NCBI RefSeq assembly: GCF_001742305.1
Contig: NZ_MJAT01000038.1
Location: 87,396 to 151,395, forward strand
Direction of reading: 5' to 3'
Length of the DNA: 64,000 nt
Source: Desulfuribacillus stibiiarsenatis
GTDB lineage: Bacteria; Bacillota; Bacilli; Desulfuribacillales; Desulfuribacillaceae
In this document: positions 11,155 to 19,757 of the stretch, piece by piece
Layout of the letters: every line of letters begins with the position of its first letter
Numbering within the stretch: the first letter of the stretch is position 1
Position numbers and translations under genes: made by a program
The notes under the pieces: generated by a model
Databases searched by the model: none
Told to the model about the DNA's origin: nothing
What the model saw: only the letters and a program-made list of their open reading frames with translations

Positions 11155-11191
11155 AATAACGCATACTGCTATTATAAACAGTATGCGTTAT
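11155..11191 (-). terminator. Long perfect stem-loop upstream of the accDA unit
   Basis: AACGCATACTG (11158-11168) pairs with CAGTATGCGTT (11179-11189), extended by two A-T pairs, around a 10-base loop. On the minus strand it follows the GntR gene and precedes the 65-aa gene. The tail (ATTTATAC) is a poor T-run, so it may be a weak terminator, an attenuator or a protein-binding site. Confidence 0.5.
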
Positions 11192-11244
11192 AGTGTATTT
11201 TTAGTTATAATATCACAATTTATAGGACTGGCGCAACAAGACCA

Positions 11245-11931
11245 TTATTCACCAAATAGGTCCGTTTTAACCTTTTTCAGGTGATTACGCATCGCTTCTC
11301 TCGCTCGTTCGCCATCTTGATCTTTTACTGCATAAAGAATTTCATAGTGGTCTTTAACAGATTTTTGTGGTCTGCCTGGCAAAGTTAAACTGCCTTCTTT
11401 CCCTTTGCGAATAAAATCTCCGATGGTATGCATAACACGTACTAGAATTTCGTTCCCAGATGCTTCTGCTAATGCATAATGGAACTCCGTATCTTCTGTT
11501 AAAGGAATTGTTCCTTCTTTTACAGTTTTATCTGCACGACTTAAAATCATCTCTAGTCGTTCTAGATCCTCTTCACTTGCTCGTTCCGCTGCTAAACGTG
11601 CCGTCTCACACTCTAATATTTCACGGACCTCAAATAAATTATCTAATGTATCCTTTTCTTTGAGGATGAGTAGTGCTAATGATTCAATCATTTCTGTCCC
11701 GGAATGGCTTTTTATAAAAGTTCCTTCTCCTTGTCGGCTTTCTAGAAAGCCTAACAATTCTAAGGCTCTGATCGCTTCTCTTACAGAGGATCTAGCAACT
11801 CCAAGTGTTGTTGCAAGGTCTCTTTCGGAAGGCAATTTATCGCCAGGTAAAAATCTCCCATCCATTATCAATCCGCGAATTTGAAACATGATTTCTTCAT
11901 ATAGACGTCGTTTTTTCACAGGTTCAAGCAT
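11245..11931 (-). CDS. GntR-family regulator, FCD (FadR) subfamily
   Basis: A 228-aa transcription regulator. The N-terminal winged helix (residues 8-73) contains PGDKLPSERDLATTLGVARSSVREAIRALELLGF; the all-helical FCD ligand domain follows with EVREILECETARLAAERA, TEFHYALAEASGN and the histidine positions that bind metal in this subfamily. Starts nine bases after the malic enzyme gene, with which it is probably cotranscribed. A palindromic TGGTCATACCA site in the malic enzyme leader (13199-13237) suggests it controls its own operon, perhaps in response to a carboxylate. Confidence 0.88.
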   Translation of the reverse strand: MLEPVKKRRLYEEIMFQIRGLIMDGRFLPGDKLPSERDLATTLGVARSSVREAIRALELLGFLESRQGEGTFIKSHSGTEMIESLALLILKEKDTLDNLFEVREILECETARLAAERASEEDLERLEMILSRADKTVKEGTIPLTEDTEFHYALAEASGNEILVRVMHTIGDFIRKGKEGSLTLPGRPQKSVKDHYEILYAVKDQDGERAREAMRNHLKKVKTDLFGE

Positions 11932-11940
11932 GATTCGTAC

Positions 11941-13179
11941 CTACTTTCCAATCGTAGCAAGAAGTTTTGTTTTCTCCTCAATGATTTTAGGATCTACAGT
12001 AATCCTTGCAACACCAGTTGCCATGGCAGCTGTTGCAACAGCCTTCGCTACATTTGGTGCGACCCGTGGGTCGAAAGGGCTAGGAATTACATAGTCTGCT
12101 CTTAACTCATGAGGTTCAATTAATTCAGCAATCGCTTTTGCTGCTGCTACCTTCATATCTATATTAATGCATTTTGCTCGAACGTCAAGAGCTCCACGGA
12201 AAATTCCTGGGAAAGCTAATACATTATTCACTTGATTCGGAAAATCTGATCTTCCTGTGCCGACAATCTTAGCACCTGCCGCTATCGCATCTTCTGGCAT
12301 AATTTCTGGTACTGGGTTCGCCATGGCAAAAATAATGGCATCTTCATTCATGGATCGGACCATATCCTGTGTGACAGCACCAGCAGCGCTAACACCAATG
12401 AACACATCTGCTCCAACTAAGCAGTCAGCTAAAGAGCCTGTTTTCATACTTCGATTCGTAGTTTTAGCAATGGTATCCTTCATCGGATTCATGCCAGTAG
12501 GACGTCCCTCATAAATAGCGCCTTTCGTATCACACATGATTACATCTTTCACACCTAAGTGCATCAACAGTTTAATAATTGCAATACCTGCTGCTCCCGC
12601 ACCATTCGCTACCACTAGAACATCTTCTATTTTCTTATTGACTAGTTTTAATGCATTAAACAAGCCTGCGAGTGTAACAATTGCCGTACCATGTTGGTCA
12701 TCATGAAAAACAGGAATATTCATTGTATCCTGAAGCATTTCTTCAATGATAAAGCATTGTGGAGCAGCAATGTCTTCTAAATTAATACCACCAAAAGTTG
12801 GCTCTAAAAACCTTATGACTTCAATTAATTTTTCTGGACTATCATCATGTTTAATACAAATTGGCATAGCATCTACACCAGCAAAGTTCTTAAAAAGTAC
12901 TGCCTTGCCCTCCATAACTGGTAGCGCAGCCTCTGGTCCAATATTACCAAGACCGAGTACAGCTGTACCATCAGAAACAACAGCAACCATATTACCTTTA
13001 GACGTATAATCATATACCGTGTTGACATCTGCATGTATTTCCTTGCAAGGCTCAGCTACCCCGGGAGAATAAGCAAGTGATAAATCGTCCGCGTCCTTTA
13101 ATTGCACTTTCGAACAAACTGATAATTTTCCCTGACTCTGTCTGTGCATCTCTAAAGCTCTCTCTTTAAGATTTAACAT
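11941..13179 (-). CDS. ytsJ: NAD(P)-dependent malic enzyme
   Basis: Decarboxylates malate to pyruvate. The 412-aa length and order of motifs match the short bacterial malic enzymes (YtsJ/MaeA type): AYSPGVAEPCKEI, VSDGTAVLGLGNIGPEAALPVMEGK (malate and metal), DDQHGTAIVTLAGLFNAL, the dinucleotide site ANGAGAAGIAI and AMANPVPEI. It lies between dnaE and accD, as in B. subtilis. The leader carries an operator for the GntR protein encoded directly downstream. Cofactor preference is not decidable by eye. Confidence 0.93.
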   Translation of the reverse strand: MLNLKERALEMHRQSQGKLSVCSKVQLKDADDLSLAYSPGVAEPCKEIHADVNTVYDYTSKGNMVAVVSDGTAVLGLGNIGPEAALPVMEGKAVLFKNFAGVDAMPICIKHDDSPEKLIEVIRFLEPTFGGINLEDIAAPQCFIIEEMLQDTMNIPVFHDDQHGTAIVTLAGLFNALKLVNKKIEDVLVVANGAGAAGIAIIKLLMHLGVKDVIMCDTKGAIYEGRPTGMNPMKDTIAKTTNRSMKTGSLADCLVGADVFIGVSAAGAVTQDMVRSMNEDAIIFAMANPVPEIMPEDAIAAGAKIVGTGRSDFPNQVNNVLAFPGIFRGALDVRAKCINIDMKVAAAKAIAELIEPHELRADYVIPSPFDPRVAPNVAKAVATAAMATGVARITVDPKIIEEKTKLLATIGK

Positions 13180-13198
13180 GACCTTCAGCTCCTACTTT

Positions 13199-13258
13199 AG
13201 TGGTATAATGGTCTAGTGGTCTAGTGGTCATACCACTTATCTATTTTGTTCCATTATA
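13199..13258 (-). promoter_or_regulatory. Malic enzyme promoter with downstream FCD/GntR operator
   Basis: A TATAAT -10 box lies at 13253-13258 (minus strand). Just downstream, AGTGGTAT (13199-13206) and ATACCACT (13230-13237) form a perfect inverted repeat enclosing two direct copies of TAGTGGTC. TGGTCATACCA at 13225-13235 fits the FadR-subfamily consensus TNGTNNNACNA. Its position after the predicted start site suggests repression by roadblock. Confidence 0.6.
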
Positions 13259-13353
13259 TCAGTACTACAGATGCTTGAAAAGTCCCTGTTTGTCCTAATT
13301 GTTATAAAACAGAATTATCCTCTTATTGGTCATTTTGTTAATATTGGTCTGAA

Positions 13354-13890
13354 TTATGTAAGACTTTGAGAGTTTTCTTCATCTTCTTCATCGGAGTCTA
13401 TATCTTGATCAAGATAGCTTCCGATTGATCGATGGGCGATTCTTGCCGATGCTGCAGCAGCAATGCCTGCTACTAAATCATCAAGAAACGTATGAATCGA
13501 TTCTTCGTCCGTATCTAATTTTTTAATAATGCCGATTTTTTCTTTATCTAAATAGCCGAAACTCGTAAGCCCTATCGATCCATATACATTCGTAATTCCG
13601 AATGCAAGGATTTCGTCAACACCGTATAGCGGTTCATCTGTTTCAATGATTCCTTGTAAAGGTTCAGGCAAAAGCTTTTGTTCTGCTAGCTGGTCAAGAG
13701 CTATACCAGTATACAAAGTAAATTGCACTTCGCGTTTATTGAGAACGCGTAATACACTTTCCTCACACTCTTCCATTGAAATATGTGGGATATATGGAGA
13801 CTGAAGCCGATGGACAATCGAAGCAATATCTCCAATTGTCACACCTCTTTGATTCAGTAAATCTACAATTCGCTGCTGTTGTATGTTCAA
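13354..13890 (-). CDS. PgpA-like phosphatidylglycerophosphatase (YutG-type)
   Basis: A 178-aa protein. An N-terminal helical extension (about residues 1-60) precedes a PgpA-like domain with DEILAFGITNVYGSIGLTSFGYLDKEK and HTFLDDLVAGIAAAASARIAHR, matching the B. subtilis YutG / phosphatidylglycerophosphatase A family that dephosphorylates PGP to phosphatidylglycerol. A GTG at 13896 is only two bases from GGAGG, so the TTG at 13890 (eight-base spacing) is preferred. The acidic tail SDEEDEE is unremarkable. It lies directly downstream of dnaE. Confidence 0.75.
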   Translation of the reverse strand: MNIQQQRIVDLLNQRGVTIGDIASIVHRLQSPYIPHISMEECEESVLRVLNKREVQFTLYTGIALDQLAEQKLLPEPLQGIIETDEPLYGVDEILAFGITNVYGSIGLTSFGYLDKEKIGIIKKLDTDEESIHTFLDDLVAGIAAAASARIAHRSIGSYLDQDIDSDEEDEENSQSLT

Positions 13891-13908
13891 TCGCACGACC
13901 TCCTAATG

Positions 13909-16900
13909 TTATTTCAACACAATATTTCCTTCTGTCAAAATCTCACGCAACTCTTCTAACAGTGAAGTATCCTCTTTTACAAAGAAATTCGATTGTAGCG
14001 GACGATAGGATTTCTTTTTCGGATGATACAGAATCACAGGTATACTGCCATGATATAATTGTAAAGTTTGGAGCACCTTATCAAAAATTTCATCCTGCTC
14101 TTCATAGTCAAATTTCAAGTACAGCTTCTTCGGCTTTTCATTCAGTTTCTCTAAATCCATATCATCTAAACGTGAAATTCGTTCTGCGATGAGTTTCACT
14201 TGCTCTTCTTGTTGCTGAACCTTTCCTTTAATGAGTAAAGGAGTATCCTTTTCTAGCATATGTGCGCAGTCCTTGTATAATTCTGAAAAAACTACGACCT
14301 CTACAGTAGCCGTTAAATCTTCTAATACTAGAAAACCCATCAATTGGCCACGTTTTGTCATAATTTGTTGTTTACTATGAATCATCCCCACAATCATATG
14401 TTGGCTGTGATCCTCGACTTCTTGCAGTTCGCTGATTCGTGTAATCGTTAAATCCTGTAACATTTCACGATACTTCTCTAAAGGATGCCCAGAAATATAC
14501 AGTCCTAGTAATTCACGTTCCATTTCTAACAATTCGTCCTTACTAAACTCAGGTACTACAGGTAGTTGCGGTTCAGGTTCCGTGTGTCCCTCTTCTTCCA
14601 GAATACCGAATAGACTGATTTGTTGATCACTCAGTTCCCTTTGCCTTCTTGCGCCATAATCAATCGCTAGGTCTAGCCCTGCTAGATGCATTGCTCTACT
14701 TCCGAATTTAAAAAATGCACCGCTTTTAATTAAGTTCTCCAGCACGTTTTTCTTACATACCTGACTGCTCATACGCTCACAAAAATCAAACAAAGACATG
14801 AAATCCCCTGCTTTACGCTCTTCAATGATTTCTTGTAGCACACCCACGCCGATGCCTTTGATGGCAGCGAGTCCAAAGCGTATAGCATCCCCAGAAACAG
14901 TGAAATTTGCATAGGATTCGTTGATATCAGGTGGTAAAATCGCAATCCCTGACTTTTTCGTATCGTCGATATATTGGGAAACCTTGTCGGAACTGTTCAT
15001 CGCACCTGTAAGGACAGCAGCCATGAATTCCAATGGATAGTTAGCCTTTAAGTATGCCGTCTGGTAGGCAATTACAGCATAGGCAGCAGCATGAGAACGA
15101 TTGAAGCCATAATTCGCAAACGCAACAATCGTGTCATACACATCATTAGCGACTGTATCTGCAAAACCCATGGTGCGACAGCCACTGACAAACAGCTCCC
15201 TCTGCTCATCAAGAATCTCACGCTTTTTCTTAGACACTGCTCGTCGTAATAAATCTGCTTGTCCAAGACTAAAACCTGCCATTTCTGAAGCAATCTGCAT
15301 GATTTGCTCTTGATACACAATGATCCCATGGGTATCTTTCAATATATGTTCTAGTTTTGGATGTGGGTAGCGAACAGGAATTTTACCATGTTTCGATTTG
15401 ATATAGACAGGTATGTTTTCCATCGGTCCTGGACGGTAAAGGGCAAGAACAGCGACAATATCTTCAAAATTCGTTGGTTTTAAGTCCTTTAGAACATTGC
15501 GCATGCCGACGGATTCTAACTGAAATACCCCTGACGTGTCGCCTCGACCTAATAATTGATAAGTAGAATGGTCATCGTATGGAATTGCATCTAAGTCAAT
15601 CGCAATATTGAGCCTTTGCTTAATATTCTTAATCGCATCGTTGATAATTGTAAGCGTACGTAACCCTAGGAAATCCATTTTCAGCAGCCCTATACTCTCT
15701 AATATATCCATAGGATATTGAGTGACTACTGACTGGTCATTTCCTCTCTGGAGCGGCACATACTTCGTAAGCTCTTCCTTCGCAATTACTACCCCGGCCG
15801 CGTGGGTAGACGCGTGGCGCGGTAAGCCCTCAATCGCTGATGCAGCATCAATCAATTGCTTCACTGTAGTATCTTGATGATACAACTCGCGCAGATTAGG
15901 ACTCACTTCTAATGCCTTATCAATAGTAATTCCTAATGTATTAGGTATCATCTTCGCAATTCTATCAACATCTCCATATGGCAGATTCATCACCCTACCA
16001 GCATCTCGTACAGCTGCTTTGGCGGCCATTGTTCCAAAGGTAATGATTTGTGCTACATTTGCCTCACCATACCTTCTAACCACATAATCAATAACTTCTC
16101 CCCGTCGCTCATAGTCAAAGTCAATATCAATATCCGGCATCGAAATGCGGTTTGGATTGAGGAATCTCTCAAATAGCAGTTTATATTCTATTGGATCGAT
16201 ATTCGTAATACGTAATACATAGGCTACTATACTTCCCGCAGCAGAACCACGTCCTGGGCCTGTTAAAATACCGTTTTCATGGGCATATTTCATAAAATCC
16301 CATACAATCAGGAAATAGCTATCAAAATCCATGTTATGAATGACCTGTAGCTCATATTCGAGTCGTTCCACAATCTTTGAATCAGTAGCATTATCTCCAT
16401 ATCTTTGGCGTAGACCTTCATAACATTTTTCTCGCAAATAGCTCGCATGCGAATAGTTTTCTGGCACTTCAAAATAAGGTAGATGGCGCTGATCGAAATC
16501 AATAGAAAAATCACACTGTTGCGCAATTTTCATCGTATTCTCTAGCGCTTCCGGCGCATAAGAAAATAACCTATGCATTTCTTCATAGGTTTTCATATAG
16601 AACTCATCACTTGGAAATTTCATTCTGCCTTCATCCAATAAGGTTTTGCCCGTTTGGATACAGAGCAGCTTATCATGGTATATCGCATCATCTTTTTTTA
16701 CATAATGTATATCATTGGTTGCTACTAGTCCTATCCCTAATTCTTTACTTAAAGCCACTAACGATTGATTTACGATTTTTTGTTCAGGGATATCGTGGTC
16801 TTGAATTTCTAAGTAGAAATTCTCTTTTCCGAATATGTCCACGTAATCGAGTGCAATTTCCTTTGCCTTTTGTTCGTCTCCGCGGAGAAAATGTCTAGGA

Positions 16901-17325
16901 ATTTCACCAGCTAAGCATGCACTAAGCCCAATTAACCCTTCCGCCCGTTCCTTAAGCAAATCACGATCGATTCTTGGACGATAATAGAACCCATCTAGCG
17001 ACGCCTTACTTACAAGATATAGTAAATTTTCATATCCTATCTGATTCTTAACTAACAGTACTAAATGGTAGGAGTTATCTCCTTTTTGTCGATGCTTATC
17101 ATGCATCGATCCGTTGGCTACATATAGTTCACAACCGATGATTGGTTGAATGCCTTTTTCTTTGCATGCTTTATAAAATGGGATAGCGCCATACATTACA
17201 CCATGGTCCGTAATGGCCAAAGCTGGCATCCCTAAGTCCTTTGCACGGGCAACCAATTCCCGGATTCTACTCGCTCCATCCAGAAGGCTATATTCCGTAT
17301 GTGTATGCAAGTGAACAAAACTCAT
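13909..17325 (-). CDS. dnaE: DNA polymerase III alpha subunit
   Basis: Replicative C-family polymerase subunit, 1138 aa from ATG 17325 (SD GGGGGAG; upstream in-frame ATG at 17355 lacks an SD). Domain order: PHP (HLHTHTEYSLLDGA at the N-terminus), palm with the catalytic MPDIDIDFDYERR, fingers and beta-binding region, HhH, and a C-terminal OB fold (MIVGMIHSKQQIMTKRG). No proofreading exonuclease insertion, so it is DnaE and not PolC. Order with malic enzyme and accD matches B. subtilis. Confidence 0.95.
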   Translation of the reverse strand: MSFVHLHTHTEYSLLDGASRIRELVARAKDLGMPALAITDHGVMYGAIPFYKACKEKGIQPIIGCELYVANGSMHDKHRQKGDNSYHLVLLVKNQIGYENLLYLVSKASLDGFYYRPRIDRDLLKERAEGLIGLSACLAGEIPRHFLRGDEQKAKEIALDYVDIFGKENFYLEIQDHDIPEQKIVNQSLVALSKELGIGLVATNDIHYVKKDDAIYHDKLLCIQTGKTLLDEGRMKFPSDEFYMKTYEEMHRLFSYAPEALENTMKIAQQCDFSIDFDQRHLPYFEVPENYSHASYLREKCYEGLRQRYGDNATDSKIVERLEYELQVIHNMDFDSYFLIVWDFMKYAHENGILTGPGRGSAAGSIVAYVLRITNIDPIEYKLLFERFLNPNRISMPDIDIDFDYERRGEVIDYVVRRYGEANVAQIITFGTMAAKAAVRDAGRVMNLPYGDVDRIAKMIPNTLGITIDKALEVSPNLRELYHQDTTVKQLIDAASAIEGLPRHASTHAAGVVIAKEELTKYVPLQRGNDQSVVTQYPMDILESIGLLKMDFLGLRTLTIINDAIKNIKQRLNIAIDLDAIPYDDHSTYQLLGRGDTSGVFQLESVGMRNVLKDLKPTNFEDIVAVLALYRPGPMENIPVYIKSKHGKIPVRYPHPKLEHILKDTHGIIVYQEQIMQIASEMAGFSLGQADLLRRAVSKKKREILDEQRELFVSGCRTMGFADTVANDVYDTIVAFANYGFNRSHAAAYAVIAYQTAYLKANYPLEFMAAVLTGAMNSSDKVSQYIDDTKKSGIAILPPDINESYANFTVSGDAIRFGLAAIKGIGVGVLQEIIEERKAGDFMSLFDFCERMSSQVCKKNVLENLIKSGAFFKFGSRAMHLAGLDLAIDYGARRQRELSDQQISLFGILEEEGHTEPEPQLPVVPEFSKDELLEMERELLGLYISGHPLEKYREMLQDLTITRISELQEVEDHSQHMIVGMIHSKQQIMTKRGQLMGFLVLEDLTATVEVVVFSELYKDCAHMLEKDTPLLIKGKVQQQEEQVKLIAERISRLDDMDLEKLNEKPKKLYLKFDYEEQDEIFDKVLQTLQLYHGSIPVILYHPKKKSYRPLQSNFFVKEDTSLLEELREILTEGNIVLK

Positions 17326-17389
17326 ACTATCTCCCCCATGACGCTGATGAATCACGTTTCCATAATAATAAAAATAATTGAACTAGTCG

Positions 17390-18541
17390 TTACGAGAAAA
17401 GTGAAGGTTTTTTTCCAATGCCGATACTGAATACAAGCCCCATACATATATATGTGGCGAGAAGCGAGCTCCCTCCATAGCTTATAAATGGTAATGCTAG
17501 TCCAGTAATCGGCATAAGCCCAACTGTCATGCCGATGTTTTGGTATACTTGAAAAACGATAAGTCCAATAATCCCACCTGCTACATAGCTCCCGAATAAG
17601 TCTTTTGAATTCCCCGATGTTAATAAAATCCGATAAATTAGAAAGAAGAATAAACAGATTAATAAACTAACCCCAAAAAAACCAAGTTCTTCTCCTACAA
17701 CAGCAAAAATAAAATCCGTGTGATGTTCTGGTATCCATCCACCTTGGGTTTGGCTACCGCTACTTAAACCCTTCCCCGTTAACTGCCCTGAGCCTACAGC
17801 AATCAAAGATTGGGTCACTTGAAATCCACTTTGTAACGGATCACCTTCGGGATTCATAAAAGATGTAATTCTAGATAACTGATATGGTTTAATGAACTTA
17901 AAAAATAATTCTTCATTCACATAATAGAAAAACACTAACATGCCAATAAACAGGGCAGCGATGATAAAGAGAATCAAAAATACTCTCCAATTCACACCTG
18001 CTATAAGAAACATACAAATCATAATTCCAATCAAGACCAGAGATGTTCCCAAATCCGGCTCCATAATTAGCAATAGAAACGGTACCCCAACAATTACAAA
18101 CGATCGGATTAAGTCTCTAAATCGATAAATTTCCCCTTCAAACTTTGATAATTCTTTGGCTAGCATCAAGATTACACAAATTTTCACGAACTCTGAAGGT
18201 TGCATTCGAAAGAAACCTAGATCAATCCAGCGCTGAGATCCCTTCGTTGCAAATCCTTGCACTTCTACGTAAAGTAGCAACAAAACTCCTATAATATATA
18301 ATGGCAGTGCATACTGCTCAAATACTCGATGGTCAGTGATTGCAACGACAGCCATTAAAATGGTGGCGATTACAATCCATAGTAACTGTCTTTTTGCGTA
18401 GAAGGATAACCCTTCTTCCGCGTCACTACCTGTTGCACTATTAATAATCGTAACACTAAAAAGTGCAAAGGCAAATAATAGTAGTAGTAAAAACATATCG
18501 AGATTTTTCCAATTTTTCTCTAAAAGCCATTTATAAGACAT
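17390..18541 (-). CDS. RodA/FtsW/SpoVE family SEDS protein
   Basis: A 383-aa integral membrane peptidoglycan glycosyltransferase of the SEDS family with ten predicted helices. Diagnostic blocks are RWIDLGFFRMQPSEFVKI, LIMEPDLGTSLVLIGI (catalytic Asp region) and the C-terminal PITGLALPFISYGGSSLLATY. Best fit is a RodA-type elongation protein, but SpoVE or FtsW is not excluded by eye. ATG 18541 is nine bases from GGAAGAAG; the upstream GTG (18550) is too close to the SD. Transcribed towards dnaE. Confidence 0.88.
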   Translation of the reverse strand: MSYKWLLEKNWKNLDMFLLLLLFAFALFSVTIINSATGSDAEEGLSFYAKRQLLWIVIATILMAVVAITDHRVFEQYALPLYIIGVLLLLYVEVQGFATKGSQRWIDLGFFRMQPSEFVKICVILMLAKELSKFEGEIYRFRDLIRSFVIVGVPFLLLIMEPDLGTSLVLIGIMICMFLIAGVNWRVFLILFIIAALFIGMLVFFYYVNEELFFKFIKPYQLSRITSFMNPEGDPLQSGFQVTQSLIAVGSGQLTGKGLSSGSQTQGGWIPEHHTDFIFAVVGEELGFFGVSLLICLFFFLIYRILLTSGNSKDLFGSYVAGGIIGLIVFQVYQNIGMTVGLMPITGLALPFISYGGSSLLATYICMGLVFSIGIGKKPSLFS

Positions 18542-18571
18542 GGTACACACTTCTTCCGCGATATATTGATT

Positions 18572-18630
18572 GCATTCACCTGCGTCTTAACGACTTGGCG
18601 TATGCCAAGTTTTGTTTATACTATCAGAAT
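18572..18630 (+). repeat. Dispersed palindromic repeat, tandem copy 1
   Basis: Contains TGCATTCAC, a variable loop and CTTGGCGTATGCCAAG followed by TTTTGTTTATACTAT. It shares GACTTGGCGTATGCCAAG with the copy 98 bp downstream. The CTTGGC/GCCAAG stem with its T-rich tail could stop plus-strand transcription. Confidence 0.7.
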
Positions 18631-18657
18631 TTATAAATATAATGTAGATAGTATAAC

Positions 18658-18722
18658 GGCAACTAAGGCATTCACTTTCGTCCAAAAGGACTTGGCGTAT
18701 GCCAAGTTTTGTTTATGATATT
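18658..18722 (+). repeat. Dispersed palindromic repeat, tandem copy 2
   Basis: GGCAACTAAGGCATTCAC at the left, then CTTGGC (18691-18696), GTAT and GCCAAG (18701-18706), then TTTTGTTTATGAT. It aligns over its length with the minus-strand copies at 1240-1304 and 31170-31236. Confidence 0.7.
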
Positions 18723-18747
18723 AGTTATGTTAACATACTAGCATAAA

Positions 18748-18783
18748 GAAAAAAAGTATCCTTTCTCTTGCGAAAAAGACTAC
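18748..18783 (-). terminator. Terminator of the FCD regulator gene
   Basis: On the minus strand GTAGTCTTTTTC pairs with GAGAAAGGATAC (one mismatch, two G-T pairs) around GCAA, followed by a run of Ts (18748-18755). The stop codon is inside the stem. Confidence 0.75.
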
Positions 18784-19499
18784 TTTTTCTCTACCAAATC
18801 TATATGTCCCATATATAACTCCACTCTATACAAATGATCATACATATTTTGTTCTGCTAACATACTATTCTGATTTTTAATTGCTTCATAGATTTTTTTA
18901 TGTTCTTCATAAAGCTTTTTCGGCATGCCGTTTTGTTCGAACAATAATCTACGGTTCGTTTTCATTGATACTCTCATATTATCAGCCACTGTATGCATAA
19001 GACGAATTAATAATGAGTTATGAGACGCCTCAGCAACCGCATAATGAAATTCCCAATCGGCTTTTTCGCCCAGATTTCCTGATTGAATGTCTTTTTCCAT
19101 TTTTCGCAACGCTTTTTCCATCGTCAGCAGTTCTTCAGCAGTTCTTTGTGTGGCCGCAAGACCTGCAGCGCCAACCTCTAGGAATTTCCGCACATGCAAT
19201 ACTTCAAGGGACAAATCCCTCTCTAATAACAGCATCATACTCAAAGGTTCGATTGTCTCATCTGTCTGTGAGCGGCGAATATACGCCCCTCCACCTTGAC
19301 GAATTTCAACTAATCCCATTGCCTCTAATACCGTAAGAGCTTCACGCACTGCGGACTGACCGACTTGAAGATTTTCAGCGAATTCCTTTAAAGTCGGTAA
19401 TTTATCACCCGACGACAGTTTTCCCGCTTTTATCTGGTCCTTAATCTGCTCTACAATTTCAGCATAAATCTTCTTCACTTTTACTGGTTTAAAATTCAT
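18780..19499 (-). CDS. GntR-family regulator, FCD subfamily (LutR/LldR-like)
   Basis: A 239-aa regulator. Winged helix at residues 5-75 (SGDKLPTLKEFAENLQVGQSAVREALTVLEAMGLVEI) and an FCD domain with HVRKFLEVGAAGLAA, DWEFHYAVAEASHNS and a terminal HLYRVE segment. It is encoded beside the lactate permease and glycolate/lactate oxidase genes on the same strand, and TGGTCTGACCA upstream of the oxidase operon matches this subfamily's operator, so lactate or glycolate is a likely effector. ATG 19499 is six bases from GGGGTG; the upstream GTG is part of the SD. Confidence 0.85.
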   Translation of the reverse strand: MNFKPVKVKKIYAEIVEQIKDQIKAGKLSSGDKLPTLKEFAENLQVGQSAVREALTVLEAMGLVEIRQGGGAYIRRSQTDETIEPLSMMLLLERDLSLEVLHVRKFLEVGAAGLAATQRTAEELLTMEKALRKMEKDIQSGNLGEKADWEFHYAVAEASHNSLLIRLMHTVADNMRVSMKTNRRLLFEQNGMPKKLYEEHKKIYEAIKNQNSMLAEQNMYDHLYRVELYMGHIDLVEKK

Positions 19500-19667
19500 T
19501 GGATACACCCCATATAATCCAATTCAATCTCTTATCAAATGTCTCTACTGTTGCATCTTATATGGTTTTGCTCATAATCATCCATTTAAAAACACCAGTA
19601 TTTCATACAATAATATAATAACTAGGAAATTTCAATGCTTGTATTATAACACAAAGGAGAAAAAATT

Positions 19668-19710
19668 TGTTTGAAAAAAGGAGAGGCTAACCTCTCCCCT
19701 GTTCAAACAA
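19668..19710 (-). terminator. Terminator of the lactate permease gene
   Basis: On the minus strand GGAGAGG, TTAG and CCTCTCC are followed by TTTTTT, with an outer TTGTTTGAA/TTCAAACAA stem that can extend the hairpin. Confidence 0.9.
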
Positions 19711-19757
19711 GTATTACTTCTTGTTTGTGCAATTTCAATAAATCAAACGATTTCGAA

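Noticed and set aside
18691..18715. CTTGGC-GTAT-GCCAAG with T-rich tail as the terminator of the rodA-like or regulator gene
   Set aside because: Both flanking genes are on the minus strand and the T-run is on the plus strand; the regulator has its own terminator at 18748-18783.
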